DNA of 64,000 nucleotides. Source: VRUE01 sp963717375. Lineage in GTDB: Bacteria; Actinomycetota; Thermoleophilia; Solirubrobacterales; 70-9. The stretch covers positions 372,001 through 436,000 of the forward strand of contig OY970329.1 in NCBI GenBank assembly GCA_963717375.1. The letters run 5' to 3'. The position numbers and the translations under genes are program-made. Positions 45,613 through 53,236 of the stretch are shown piece after piece; positions within the stretch are counted from its first letter, which is position 1; every line of letters starts with the position of its first letter. The notes beneath the pieces are model-generated. The model did no database searches. It was not told the origin of the DNA and was given only the letters and a program-made list of their open reading frames with translations.

Positions 45613-47490
45613 TCAGGTCACTGCACCTCGATTCACCGGATAAAAGCCCGAGCGCCCTTTCTCTCCCTCGCCGACGAACTCGTGCACGACGGCCTCGTCA
45701 CGAATGGCGTCCGGAGGGTCGATGTTCTCGATGATGATCGTCTGGGCTCCGGCGCCGAGGGTCGCCAGCGAATGCAGAAGCGCCGGGTGTACCTCAGCAG
45801 TTAGCTCGGGATCATCGACGTGATCGACCGTCCCTCTATATGGGGTCAACGGTGAGTCGATGATCACGAAGCCTGAGTGGGGCGTACCGGCCGAGAGGCA
45901 GTGGGACATGAGGCCTACCGTGAATCCCGTGTGGGTGATCGCCCGTGCTCCCTTGCCGAAGGCACTCCGTGCCTTGCCATCGATGACCAGGTCGTCGGTT
46001 TTGATGTCGAAGGTGAGGTCCGAATTGACTGGGAACTTCCACTTCACCAGCAACCCCCTGATCTCGGAGCCCAGCTTGACCAGAGACGGCGCGTCCTGCT
46101 CGGGCCTGAAGCGCTCGATGGGCTGGTGGGCGATGACGTCGGCCTCTTGTCTCGCGGCGAGATAGCGGTCGAGCTCCCGGAAACGCAGGAGCTGGTCCTC
46201 GAGGACTCGGCGCCTCTCCGTTATCTCCCCAACTCGCTTCCGCGCCGACTGTGCCGAAGGGTTTGCGACTTCCTCGATTTCACGATCCAGACGAGCGGCG
46301 CGCTCTCGGGCCGTCTTCGCGTTCGCAACTCCGAGAGCTTCTTCGGCCTCGGCATCCACCATCGCGTCCTTCAGGTCCTCCATCCGCGGGGCAAGCTTCT
46401 GGATCTCTGCCCGCGCCGATTTCTCGATCTTTCGGTAGTCCGCAGACTCCGGGTGGCAATCCCCTTCGGAGCCGCCCTCGATCGGACGGCCGCAAGTCGG
46501 GCAATGTGAAGCTGCGATTTGTTGGAAGAAGTGCCCCCCCTCGACGACGAACTCGAGGCGTTTGACGTCGGCGCCGTAGTGCCTGCTTAGAAGTGCGAAC
46601 CTACCCTGTAGGTCTCTGCTGGCCTGGGCCTTTCGCTCGGCTTCCTGAACCTCGACGAGCGCCCGGTTGCGCGCGCCCATGAACTCCCGGGCGCGCTGCC
46701 CGCTCCTGCTGACGACCTCGGAGACCTCGGCCAGCTCCTGCTCGAGCCTCCTCAGCTCCGACTCGAGCTCCCCGCGGCGAACCTCTCCCTCACCGATCTC
46801 ACCACGGAGGTCCTCGATCATCGGATCGAGGACCAGAAGGCGCTGACCGGCCGTCTCGCGTCGTTCATGGGCGCGCCTTATGCCTTCGACTTCCTCCAGC
46901 GTCGGGGCTTTCCCGGTCATCACGATCCCGAAGATGGACCGGTTGGCGGTGTGCTGCGTGGGCTGGGAAGAAAGGATCGGCGAACCCGGGCTGATCACGG
47001 CCGCCTCGTCAACCAAGATCATCGGCGCGAAAGTGCGGAAGCTGAGGCGTTGATGCTCACCGCGTTGATTGCGTACCACCGGTACGCCCACATCGAAACC
47101 GCTTCGCTCCAGCAGCCAGTTAGAGAGCGTTTCTGTGGCGTTCTTGGCCACCTTAAGGGTGGCTTTGACCGTTTCGCCATCCTCACCGTTCCAGTCGTCG
47201 AAGCCACCCTCATAGATGGTCGCGTTGTCGGGATCGGAGAAACGTCTCGCCAGCACGTAGGAGCTAGCGTCGGCCACGACCTCGATCGAGACCAGGTCGT
47301 AGCCTTTTCGCTCCGGGATTTTCTTAGGGAGTGATTCGGCTCCCAGCGCGAAGTCGAGACATTCGACGATGTGGGTCTTCCCCGTGTCGGACTTCCCCGT
47401 TATCAGCGTCAGGCCCGGCCCGAACTCGATCTCGGCGTCCACTCGGTCCACACCAGAGACGCGCAGCGCTTGGATCTGCAGCCTAGACAT
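45613..47490 (-). CDS. ABC-3C-type SMC-like ABC ATPase (DUF3732-like)
   Basis: 625 residues. Walker A TGKSDTGKTH (31-40), coiled coils at about 200-300 and 345-450 flanking a zinc-hook-like CPTCGRP (330-336, as in Rad50), signature-like region GKGARA (about 512-517), Walker B FVIIDSP (541-547), and the C-terminus EKGRSGFYPV. This matches the DUF3732 ATPase of the three-component ABC-3C conflict systems defined by comparative genomics. Third gene of the operon, 8-base overlap with the middle component. A known function is not demonstrated; anti-phage or anti-plasmid defence is inferred. Confidence 0.85.
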   Translation of the reverse strand: MSRLQIQALRVSGVDRVDAEIEFGPGLTLITGKSDTGKTHIVECLDFALGAESLPKKIPERKGYDLVSIEVVADASSYVLARRFSDPDNATIYEGGFDDWNGEDGETVKATLKVAKNATETLSNWLLERSGFDVGVPVVRNQRGEHQRLSFRTFAPMILVDEAAVISPGSPILSSQPTQHTANRSIFGIVMTGKAPTLEEVEGIRRAHERRETAGQRLLVLDPMIEDLRGEIGEGEVRRGELESELRRLEQELAEVSEVVSRSGQRAREFMGARNRALVEVQEAERKAQASRDLQGRFALLSRHYGADVKRLEFVVEGGHFFQQIAASHCPTCGRPIEGGSEGDCHPESADYRKIEKSARAEIQKLAPRMEDLKDAMVDAEAEEALGVANAKTARERAARLDREIEEVANPSAQSARKRVGEITERRRVLEDQLLRFRELDRYLAARQEADVIAHQPIERFRPEQDAPSLVKLGSEIRGLLVKWKFPVNSDLTFDIKTDDLVIDGKARSAFGKGARAITHTGFTVGLMSHCLSAGTPHSGFVIIDSPLTPYRGTVDHVDDPELTAEVHPALLHSLATLGAGAQTIIIENIDPPDAIRDEAVVHEFVGEGEKGRSGFYPVNRGAVT

Positions 47491-47986
47491 CCGGGGTCTT
47501 CCCGAGCTGCGGCTGAACGTCCTCGATCAGCTCTTCCTCCCAGTCGCCGAGGTTCTCCCTCACGAACTCGAGGAGCTGGCGTTCGCTCATGTCGCCGAAC
47601 GTGTCGACGACCCAACCTGCACGTTCGCGGAGGAGGTTCGCGTACGGCGTTTCGAAGAGGGAGGCAACATGACGACCGGCCTTCGTCGAGCGATAGGAGA
47701 CCCCGGAGGCGAGGAAGCGGCGCTCGACTAGATCGCGGCTGCGCATCAACGCGACACCGTCCTGAACCAGACGCCGGCGGACCAACAGCTCACCCTTCTG
47801 GGCGGGAGCGGTCGGGTGAAGGCTCTCGTCGCCTCCGAGATCGGCGCTGTGGACGAGGAAGTAATCGAAGAAGACGAGCTGCTGACTATCAAAACCGCGC
47901 GTCCCCGTCGCCAGGATGAACAATGACCGCAAACCCGCCTCCAGCGGCGTGTTGAAGGTTCGCTCGGCGATCAAGGACGCCTCCAT
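47483..47986 (-). CDS. ABC-3C middle component (small winged-helix protein)
   Basis: 167 residues. The first half (FNTPLEAGLRSLFILATGTR, VFFDYFLVHSADLGGDESLH, KGELLVRRRLVQDGVALM) is the characteristic middle-component sequence found between the ABC and effector genes of ABC-3C systems; RSRDLVERRFLASGVSYRST is a winged-helix-like segment. It overlaps the effector gene by 16 bases and the ATPase gene by 8. Likely adaptor between sensor/ATPase and effector. Confidence 0.85.
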   Translation of the reverse strand: MEASLIAERTFNTPLEAGLRSLFILATGTRGFDSQQLVFFDYFLVHSADLGGDESLHPTAPAQKGELLVRRRLVQDGVALMRSRDLVERRFLASGVSYRSTKAGRHVASLFETPYANLLRERAGWVVDTFGDMSERQLLEFVRENLGDWEEELIEDVQPQLGKTPDV

Positions 47987-49065
47987 GCGACCCTCCCGTC
48001 GTTGGCCAGTTGGTGGCAGATGCCCGCCCGGTCGGCAGGCTCAAGGTCGTCACTCAAGGGATGGTCCGAGAGCTGGACCGAGGTCGCGTGCGCGCAGACG
48101 GCGAGAGCCCGATCGAAGCCCGATGGAAAATCCTCCGCGAGTCGGTGCTGGATGCCGTCGTGGACCTGGTTCTGCAGCTCGTCGAAGCTGCCGGGTTCTA
48201 CCAGCACGTCCTTGCTGAACTCACGTAGCGACTCCGCGCAGTAGAACTCTTTTCGGCTGGTGCGGAGGTGTGGCCCGTAGCGCTGATGACCAAGCGCCGC
48301 TTCGGGCGAGGCGATTCCGCCTTCGCAATGCTCGTCATAGGCATCGACCAAGGCATTGACGTAGCCGAGCTCATCGGAGCCGATCGCGGTGGGCGGCGGT
48401 TTGGCCGGAGGCCGTGGCTTGCTGAGCCCGCCTCCGAAGAAGACCGGGTAGATCGACGTTCCCTTTAGATCGGCGACGATCTCGCCCCCTGAGACGACCT
48501 TGAATTCCGGGAAGGTGAAGCTGGAGAGATGCTCCTCGACCTCCTCGAAGTCACAGAGAGACTTGCAGTGCGTCTTCCAGTTCTTCTTCAGTTCCTTGCG
48601 CAACTTATCCGGGTCGTCGAGCAACTCGAGCACCTTGGCGGTCGCGCCCTTCGGAGCCACGAACCGGTAGCGGCGTGGCGCCGAGAAGGAGCCCTCCCTC
48701 GTCCAGAAGACCAGCTTGCCGAGCTCCGTCCACAAGTCTGCGGGCCGTAGCTTCTCCGCGTAGTGCTTGCACTGGTAGTTGTCCCAGTCCTCGACCCGGC
48801 CGGGGTTCACGTAGCCGACGACGTCGCGACCTTTGTCGCCTGGCCCCGCGAAGCGGACGACCTCGGCGTAGTGCCCTTCGACCTTCTCGCGCAGCCAATA
48901 TTCGACCAGGTTCTCGAGGTCTTCGGGCGAGAACGCGGCGATTCGTCGGACCGGGTCGAGCTGGAGGCCCGTGGTGAGCTCGTGGCCGCGTCGGCGAGGC
49001 AGGGTGGGAGGCGCCCCGAGTGGCGTCGCGCCAACCTCGGGATCTGGATTCGTGGTCCTATTCAT
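47971..49065 (-). CDS. ABC-3C effector protein with PD-(D/E)XK-like nuclease domain
   Basis: 364 residues from the ATG at 49063-49065 (GTG at 49128 would give 385; neither has a strong ribosome site). N-terminal nuclease-like domain: FSPEDLENLVEYWL (Glu), GPGDKGRDVVGYV (Asp at 81) and NYQCKHYAEKL (Gln-x-Lys, 98-100), the pattern of restriction-endonuclease-fold enzymes. C-terminal about 220 residues are the conserved ABC-3C part (ELGYVNALVDAYDEHCEGG, EFYCAESLREFSKDVL). First gene of the operon; probably cleaves nucleic acid when triggered (inference). Confidence 0.8.
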   Translation of the reverse strand: MNRTTNPDPEVGATPLGAPPTLPRRRGHELTTGLQLDPVRRIAAFSPEDLENLVEYWLREKVEGHYAEVVRFAGPGDKGRDVVGYVNPGRVEDWDNYQCKHYAEKLRPADLWTELGKLVFWTREGSFSAPRRYRFVAPKGATAKVLELLDDPDKLRKELKKNWKTHCKSLCDFEEVEEHLSSFTFPEFKVVSGGEIVADLKGTSIYPVFFGGGLSKPRPPAKPPPTAIGSDELGYVNALVDAYDEHCEGGIASPEAALGHQRYGPHLRTSRKEFYCAESLREFSKDVLVEPGSFDELQNQVHDGIQHRLAEDFPSGFDRALAVCAHATSVQLSDHPLSDDLEPADRAGICHQLANDGRVAWRRP

Positions 49066-49244
49066 GGCGATTCCGCGCCCTGCAGCTCGCCCAGAAGAAT
49101 CGTCCCCCGCATCGCGGTCTTCTACCACAAGAGAAAGACACCACTACTACTCAAGAGAAGCTGATAGCAACCAGGAGGTCGGCGATCTTGAACCAGCCTC
49201 CGCGATTTCGGGAACTCCTCCGATGAGGCCGTGATCGATGCGGG

Positions 49245-49682
49245 TCAAGGACCGACCCCTGCATCGCCGTCCGCGGGTAGGAGCCGGAAGGGCCGGTCGG
49301 CCGAGCCGCGGAGGGTGCGGAAATGGCGTTCGTCGAGGGTGAGCAGGTCGAGCTCGTCGTGGCGCCGCGAGAGGACGACGATCGAGGCATCGGCGAGGCC
49401 GACCTCGAGGTCGGCGTAGGTCTCGATCACCTCCTCGGCGATGGCGACATCGGCGGCCTCGAACGGCTCGAGGCGGTAGGCGCCGCGGCCGACCTCGGCG
49501 AGAAGCGCGAGCTCGGCCTGTAGCCCGACCCTGGTCGCGAGGAGATAGTCGAGCTCCGCGAGGACGAATGGGGAGAGGAGCAGTGGTTCCGTCGTCTCCC
49601 GCAGGACGGCGGCTGCCCGACGATGGTCTCGCTGGCTCGAATCGATCGCGGCCAGGAGACCGCTCGTGTCGAGCAGGATCAC
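49245..49682 (-). CDS. PIN-domain RNase toxin (VapC-like)
   Basis: 145 residues. PIN-domain acidic residues in the right places: Asp5 in MILLDTSGLLAAID, Glu43 in LAELDYLLATR, Asp98 in GLADASIVVLSRR and Asp117 in LLTLDERHFRTL. Overlaps the upstream RHH antitoxin gene by 4 bases. Typically cuts tRNA or rRNA when released. Confidence 0.88.
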   Translation of the reverse strand: MILLDTSGLLAAIDSSQRDHRRAAAVLRETTEPLLLSPFVLAELDYLLATRVGLQAELALLAEVGRGAYRLEPFEAADVAIAEEVIETYADLEVGLADASIVVLSRRHDELDLLTLDERHFRTLRGSADRPFRLLPADGDAGVGP

Positions 49683-49909
49683 CGCTCGCCGAAGCCGGCG
49701 AGATGCTCCTCGGCCCGCTCAGCGAGTTCAGGCTCGCCGCTCTCGAACAAAGGCAGCCGGGGCTTCGCCCCGCCAACCCGGCCGCTGACCAGCTCGATCC
49801 CCTCGCGGATCAGGTCTGCTTCCGAACGCCCGGAGTCCACCGCCATCCGTGCGAGGCGGTCCTTCATCTGATCGGGTAGGTAGACGGTCGTCTTACGCAT
49901 GCCACCCAT
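49679..49909 (-). CDS. Ribbon-helix-helix antitoxin (VapB-like)
   Basis: 76 residues, or 73 if the second ATG at 49898-49900 is used. RHH N-terminus MRKTTVYLPDQMKDRLARMA and VDSGRSEADLIREGIELVSG; the C-terminal part (KPRLPLFESGEPELAERAEE) wraps the toxin. First gene of the pair and probable autorepressor; a small palindrome CATATG (49915-49920) lies just upstream. Confidence 0.85.
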   Translation of the reverse strand: MGGMRKTTVYLPDQMKDRLARMAVDSGRSEADLIREGIELVSGRVGGAKPRLPLFESGEPELAERAEEHLAGFGER

Positions 49910-49965
49910 TGTGCCATATGTCGTACTGACGATTGGATCGAGGAACGAAAGACACCGAAAATCAA

Positions 49966-49985
49966 TTGGCAGTCACTGCCAAAAC
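49966..49985. repeat. Palindromic 20-base repeat, right copy
   Basis: Identical to 45025-45044, 115 bases inside the right island boundary. Confidence 0.85.
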
Positions 49986-49996
49986 CTGCCGAAATA

Positions 49997-50028
49997 ATGC
50001 GTGATCATGCGTGATCCCCCGTGTGATC
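49997..50028. repeat. Short tandem repeats at the right island end
   Basis: ATGCGTGATC occurs twice in a row (49997-50006 and 50007-50016), and GTGTGATC follows at 50021-50028 after CCCC. This pattern suits repeated protein-binding sites for an integrase or excisionase. Confidence 0.55.
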
Positions 50029-50099
50029 TGACCCCGATCGAAAGCGTCGAATCCGCCGCTTTTGGCTCTATAGAGGCAAAAATGGGCGAAAATAAGGGA

Positions 50100-50139
50100 G
50101 GCTTTGCAGGCCGCCGCGTAACCACTCCGCCAGGGCGCC
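50100..50139 (-). pseudogene. tRNA-Cys 5'-half duplicate (attachment-site remnant)
   Basis: 40 bases identical to 44927-44966 except for one T-to-C difference. It covers acceptor 5' strand, D-arm and anticodon loop, then breaks off; no T-arm or 3' acceptor strand follows. It is therefore a non-functional half gene marking the right island boundary, on the same strand as the intact tRNA. Confidence 0.9.
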
Positions 50140-50169
50140 GGGGCGATGAAGGGTAGCGGCGCTGGGCGG

Positions 50170-50925
50170 CTAGGCGGCGCGCTGCTCGGGGCCGGCTTCG
50201 TCGTCGATGTCGAGGACGACGTTGTCGCCCGCCGTGCGGCGGACCCGGAAGTCGAGCGGGGAGCGTTGCTCGAGCTCATGGAGAAGGTCGATCGGCTCGC
50301 TGAGGCGCATCGAAAGCGTCGCGCGACCCTCGGAGAAGCGCTCTACCGAGATCTCGGACGTGGCGCCTATCTGACCGGCGGCGTCCTCGAACCCAACAAG
50401 CTGGGAGAAGTCGTCCAGCGGCCCGATCTCGACTTTGACCAGGCCCTCGAAGACGTCGCGGGCGGTCGCGTCGGCGTGTCCGTTGCCGTTGCCGTTCGAA
50501 GCGCCATGCGCTTGAGCGCCTGCCGCCTGTGCCTCGCTCAGCTCCTGGGCGCGGCGACCGACCTCAACCGCCTCGCGCAGGGCCTTCATCCGAATCCGAG
50601 TTGCCTGACCGCGGGCCTGGGCCTGAATGTCCTCGAGCCGGGCCGAGACCGACTCCAGCGAAGCGACGTTGCGATCGTGCCGCGCGTTGGCCTCGTTAAG
50701 GCGCTCGAGCAGGCCGCGGATCTCACGCTCGCGCTCGATCACCATCGCCGAGAGTGAGCCGAGCTCCTGCTCCGCGTCGGCGGCGGCGTCGTCGGACTCG
50801 CGACAGCGCGCGAGCGCCTCCTGCGCATCGCGCTCCAAAGCCCAGTTTCGTGCGTCCTTAGAAGCGAGCGCCGCGTCCACTTCGGAGCGACGGTAGCCGA
50901 AGAACGACCGCTTGAAGCTACCCAT
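50170..50925 (-). CDS. DivIVA-like coiled-coil protein
   Basis: 251 residues from the ATG at 50923-50925 (8-base overlap with rsfS); an upstream in-frame start at 50958 is possible. The N-terminus GSFKRSFFGYRRSEVDAALA matches the DivIVA membrane-binding start. Coiled coil at about 30-130 (EALARCRESDDAAADAEQEL), then a Gly-Asn-rich linker (HGASNGNGNGHAD) and a small C-terminal domain. Probably polar growth or division scaffold. Confidence 0.75.
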   Translation of the reverse strand: MGSFKRSFFGYRRSEVDAALASKDARNWALERDAQEALARCRESDDAAADAEQELGSLSAMVIEREREIRGLLERLNEANARHDRNVASLESVSARLEDIQAQARGQATRIRMKALREAVEVGRRAQELSEAQAAGAQAHGASNGNGNGHADATARDVFEGLVKVEIGPLDDFSQLVGFEDAAGQIGATSEISVERFSEGRATLSMRLSEPIDLLHELEQRSPLDFRVRRTAGDNVVLDIDDEAGPEQRAA

Positions 50926-51331
50926 GCGCGGCACCGTAGAGGTGCCCTCGGACGCCATCTTGTGACGCCTGAAACTCGAGCTTCGGCGCCTCGCGCCAGA
51001 GATCCTCGAGTTGGTAGCGCTGCCGCTCCTCCTCGGTGAAGACGTGCAGGACGCAGTCGAGGTAATCGAGGACGATCCAGCCCGCCGCCTCGGCCACCTC
51101 GGAGCCGGCCGGCAGGAGCTCCTGCTCCTGCTTCAGGCGCAGCTTCACCTCGTCGGCGATCGCCCGCGCCTGACGCTCGTTGCGCGCCGTGCAGATCGCG
51201 AGGAAATCGGTGTAGGAGACGAGCCCGCGCATGTCGAGGACGATGATCTCGGTCGCCGCTTTGGAGTCGGCGATCTCGGCCAGCCGCCCCGCCAGCGTCT
51301 CCGAGTAATCGGCCGCGCGCTTGGCGCTCAT
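50918..51331 (-). CDS. rsfS: Ribosomal silencing factor
   Basis: 137 residues, Iojap family: AADYSETLAGRLAEIADSKA, EIIVLDMRGLVSYTDFLAIC, GWIVLDYLDCVLHVFTEEE. Binds L14 and blocks subunit joining when nutrients are low. Overlaps nadD by 4 bases. Confidence 0.93.
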   Translation of the reverse strand: MSAKRAADYSETLAGRLAEIADSKAATEIIVLDMRGLVSYTDFLAICTARNERQARAIADEVKLRLKQEQELLPAGSEVAEAAGWIVLDYLDCVLHVFTEEERQRYQLEDLWREAPKLEFQASQDGVRGHLYGAAHG

Positions 51332-51939
51332 CTGTAGATCCCCTTCTCTTCGATGAAGCGCGCCACCGGCTCGGGCACGAGGTAGCGCAGTGGCCGGCCC
51401 GCCGCGGCCCTCTCTCGCACGGCCGAGGAGGAGACGCCGAACTGCGGCATCTCCAGCATCGTCGCCCGGCCCTCGGCGCCGAGGCTGCGCAGCACGGCGG
51501 CCACGTCCGCCTCAGAAATCCCAGCCCGCCGAGCTACCGCCAACCGCGCCAGCTCGGTCACCCGGCTCGGCTCGCGCCAGCTCTCGAGACCCACGGCAGC
51601 GTCCGCACCCATCACGAACACCAGCTCCCTGTCGCCCCGATCCTTTGCAAGTAGCTCCAAGGTCTCATATGTGTAGGACGGCCCCTCTCGCTCGACCTCC
51701 AGGGTCGAGACCGAGAAACGCGAATCGTCAGCGGCGGCCAGTCGCGTCATCGCCAACCGCAGCTCGCGACCGGGGTCGTCGGCGATCCGCTTGTGCGGGG
51801 CCTCGCCGGTAGGGACGAGGATCACCTCGTCGAGGTTGAGCTGCCAGAGCGCCTCTTGGGCCAGCGCCAGGTGGCCCAGGTGCGGCGGGTTGAAGGCCGA
51901 GCCGAGAACCCCGATGCCGCCGGCGGAAGCGCTACTCAC
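51328..51939 (-). CDS. nadD: Nicotinate-nucleotide adenylyltransferase
   Basis: NAD synthesis. 203 residues with the nucleotidyltransferase N-terminal motif GVLGSAFNPPHLGHLALAQE, EVILVPTGEAPHK and the C-terminal SSSAVRERAAAGRPLRYLVP (ISSTxIR equivalent). Overlaps proA by 8 bases. Confidence 0.95.
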   Translation of the reverse strand: MSSASAGGIGVLGSAFNPPHLGHLALAQEALWQLNLDEVILVPTGEAPHKRIADDPGRELRLAMTRLAAADDSRFSVSTLEVEREGPSYTYETLELLAKDRGDRELVFVMGADAAVGLESWREPSRVTELARLAVARRAGISEADVAAVLRSLGAEGRATMLEMPQFGVSSSAVRERAAAGRPLRYLVPEPVARFIEEKGIYR

Positions 51940-53200
51940 GTACTTGGCCGTCGCCGTGGACGACGTACTTGTAGGTCGTCAGCTCGCGCAGGCCGATCGG
52001 GCCACGCGCGTGCAGCTTCTGGGTCGAGTTGCCGATCTCGGCCCCCATGCCGAACTCGAAGCCGTCGGTGAAGCGAGTCGAGGCGTTGGTGTAGACAACG
52101 GCGGCGTCGACTCCGGCGGCGAAGCGCTCCGAAGCGTCGGAGGAGGCGCTGACGATCGCCTCCGAGTGGCCGGTACCGTGGGCGTTGACGTGATCGATCG
52201 CCTCGTCGAGTGAATCGACAACGGCGACCGCGAGCTTCAGGTCGAGGTACTCGTTGTCCCAGTCCTGATCGGACGCCGCTCCGACCTCGGCACCTGCGGC
52301 CAGCTCACGGACTCGATCGTCCCCAACGAGCTCTACCCCAGCCTCGCGCAAATCGGCCAGCGCCCCCGGCAGGAAATCGGCGGCGACGGCCACGTCGACC
52401 AGCAGCGTCTCCGCCGCATTGCAGACACCGGGCCGCTGCGTCTTCGCGTTGACCACGATCCGCTGCGCCATCTCCAGGTCCGCCTCCGAGTGCACGTACA
52501 CGTGACAGTTGCCGGCGGCGGCGTAGATCACCGGCACCGTCGCGACGTCCTTCAAAGCCTTCTTCAGCCCCTCCCCACCCCGCGGGATCAGCAGATCCAC
52601 GATCCCGTCCTGAGTCGCCAGCTCGGCGAGGTCGCCATGCCCTTCGCCAACCGGCAGCAGCAGCACAGCGTCCTCCGGCAGACCGGCCTCAGCGAGCGCC
52701 TCACGGCCCACGCCCGCCAGCGCAGCGTTCGAGCGCTCGGCATAGTGCGAGCCCCTCAGCACAATCGCGTTGCCACTCTTGATCGTCAGCGCCGCACAAT
52801 CGATCGTCACGTTCGGCCGCGCCTCGTAGACAACTGCAACGACGCCGAGCGGCACCCTCAGCTTCCGCAAGCTCAACCCGCTCTCAAGCGATTTGCTTTC
52901 AAGCTCCTCGCCGATTGGATCCTCGAGGGCAGCCACCGCCCGGACGCCATCCGCCATCCCAGCGATCCGCTCCTCAGTAAGCGTCAGCCGGTCCCGCAGC
53001 GCCTGAGTAAGGCCTTGGGCACGGTCATCGGCCAGATCAGCCGCGTTGGCCTCGAGAATCTCAGCCGACCTCTCACCCAAGAGCCGAACAGTCGCCTCCA
53101 ACGCCGCATCCTTGGCAGCGGTCGAAGCACTAGCCAGCTCCCGAGCAACCCGCCGAGAAGCCACACATATCTCCGGCACCGTTCTAGTCGTGACAGCCAT
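51932..53200 (-). CDS. proA: Gamma-glutamyl phosphate reductase
   Basis: Second step of proline synthesis, NADPH-dependent. 422 residues from the ATG at 53198-53200 (an upstream in-frame start at 53227 seems too long). Motifs: VVYEARPNVTIDCAALTIKS, NAIVLRGSHYAERSNAALAG, catalytic Cys in KTQRPGVCNAAETLLVD, and TDGFEFGMGAEIGNSTQ. Linked to proB, 36 bases apart. Confidence 0.96.
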   Translation of the reverse strand: MAVTTRTVPEICVASRRVARELASASTAAKDAALEATVRLLGERSAEILEANAADLADDRAQGLTQALRDRLTLTEERIAGMADGVRAVAALEDPIGEELESKSLESGLSLRKLRVPLGVVAVVYEARPNVTIDCAALTIKSGNAIVLRGSHYAERSNAALAGVGREALAEAGLPEDAVLLLPVGEGHGDLAELATQDGIVDLLIPRGGEGLKKALKDVATVPVIYAAAGNCHVYVHSEADLEMAQRIVVNAKTQRPGVCNAAETLLVDVAVAADFLPGALADLREAGVELVGDDRVRELAAGAEVGAASDQDWDNEYLDLKLAVAVVDSLDEAIDHVNAHGTGHSEAIVSASSDASERFAAGVDAAVVYTNASTRFTDGFEFGMGAEIGNSTQKLHARGPIGLRELTTYKYVVHGDGQVRE

Positions 53201-53236
53201 GACCGCTAAGGGTAGCTGCGAGCCCACCCATCGCAG

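Larger units (their letters stand above)
44927..50139. mobile_element. Small tRNA-Cys-bounded genomic island carrying ABC-3C operon and VapBC
   Basis: Bounded by an intact tRNA-Cys and by a 40-base duplicate of its 5' half (39 of 40 identical) about 5.2 kb away in the same orientation, the expected result of integration into the tRNA gene at the anticodon loop. Cargo is a conflict operon and a toxin-antitoxin pair. Palindromic 20-base repeats (45025-45044, 49966-49985) and tandem repeats are just inside both ends. No intact integrase is visible; it may be lost or have been supplied in trans. Confidence 0.75.
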
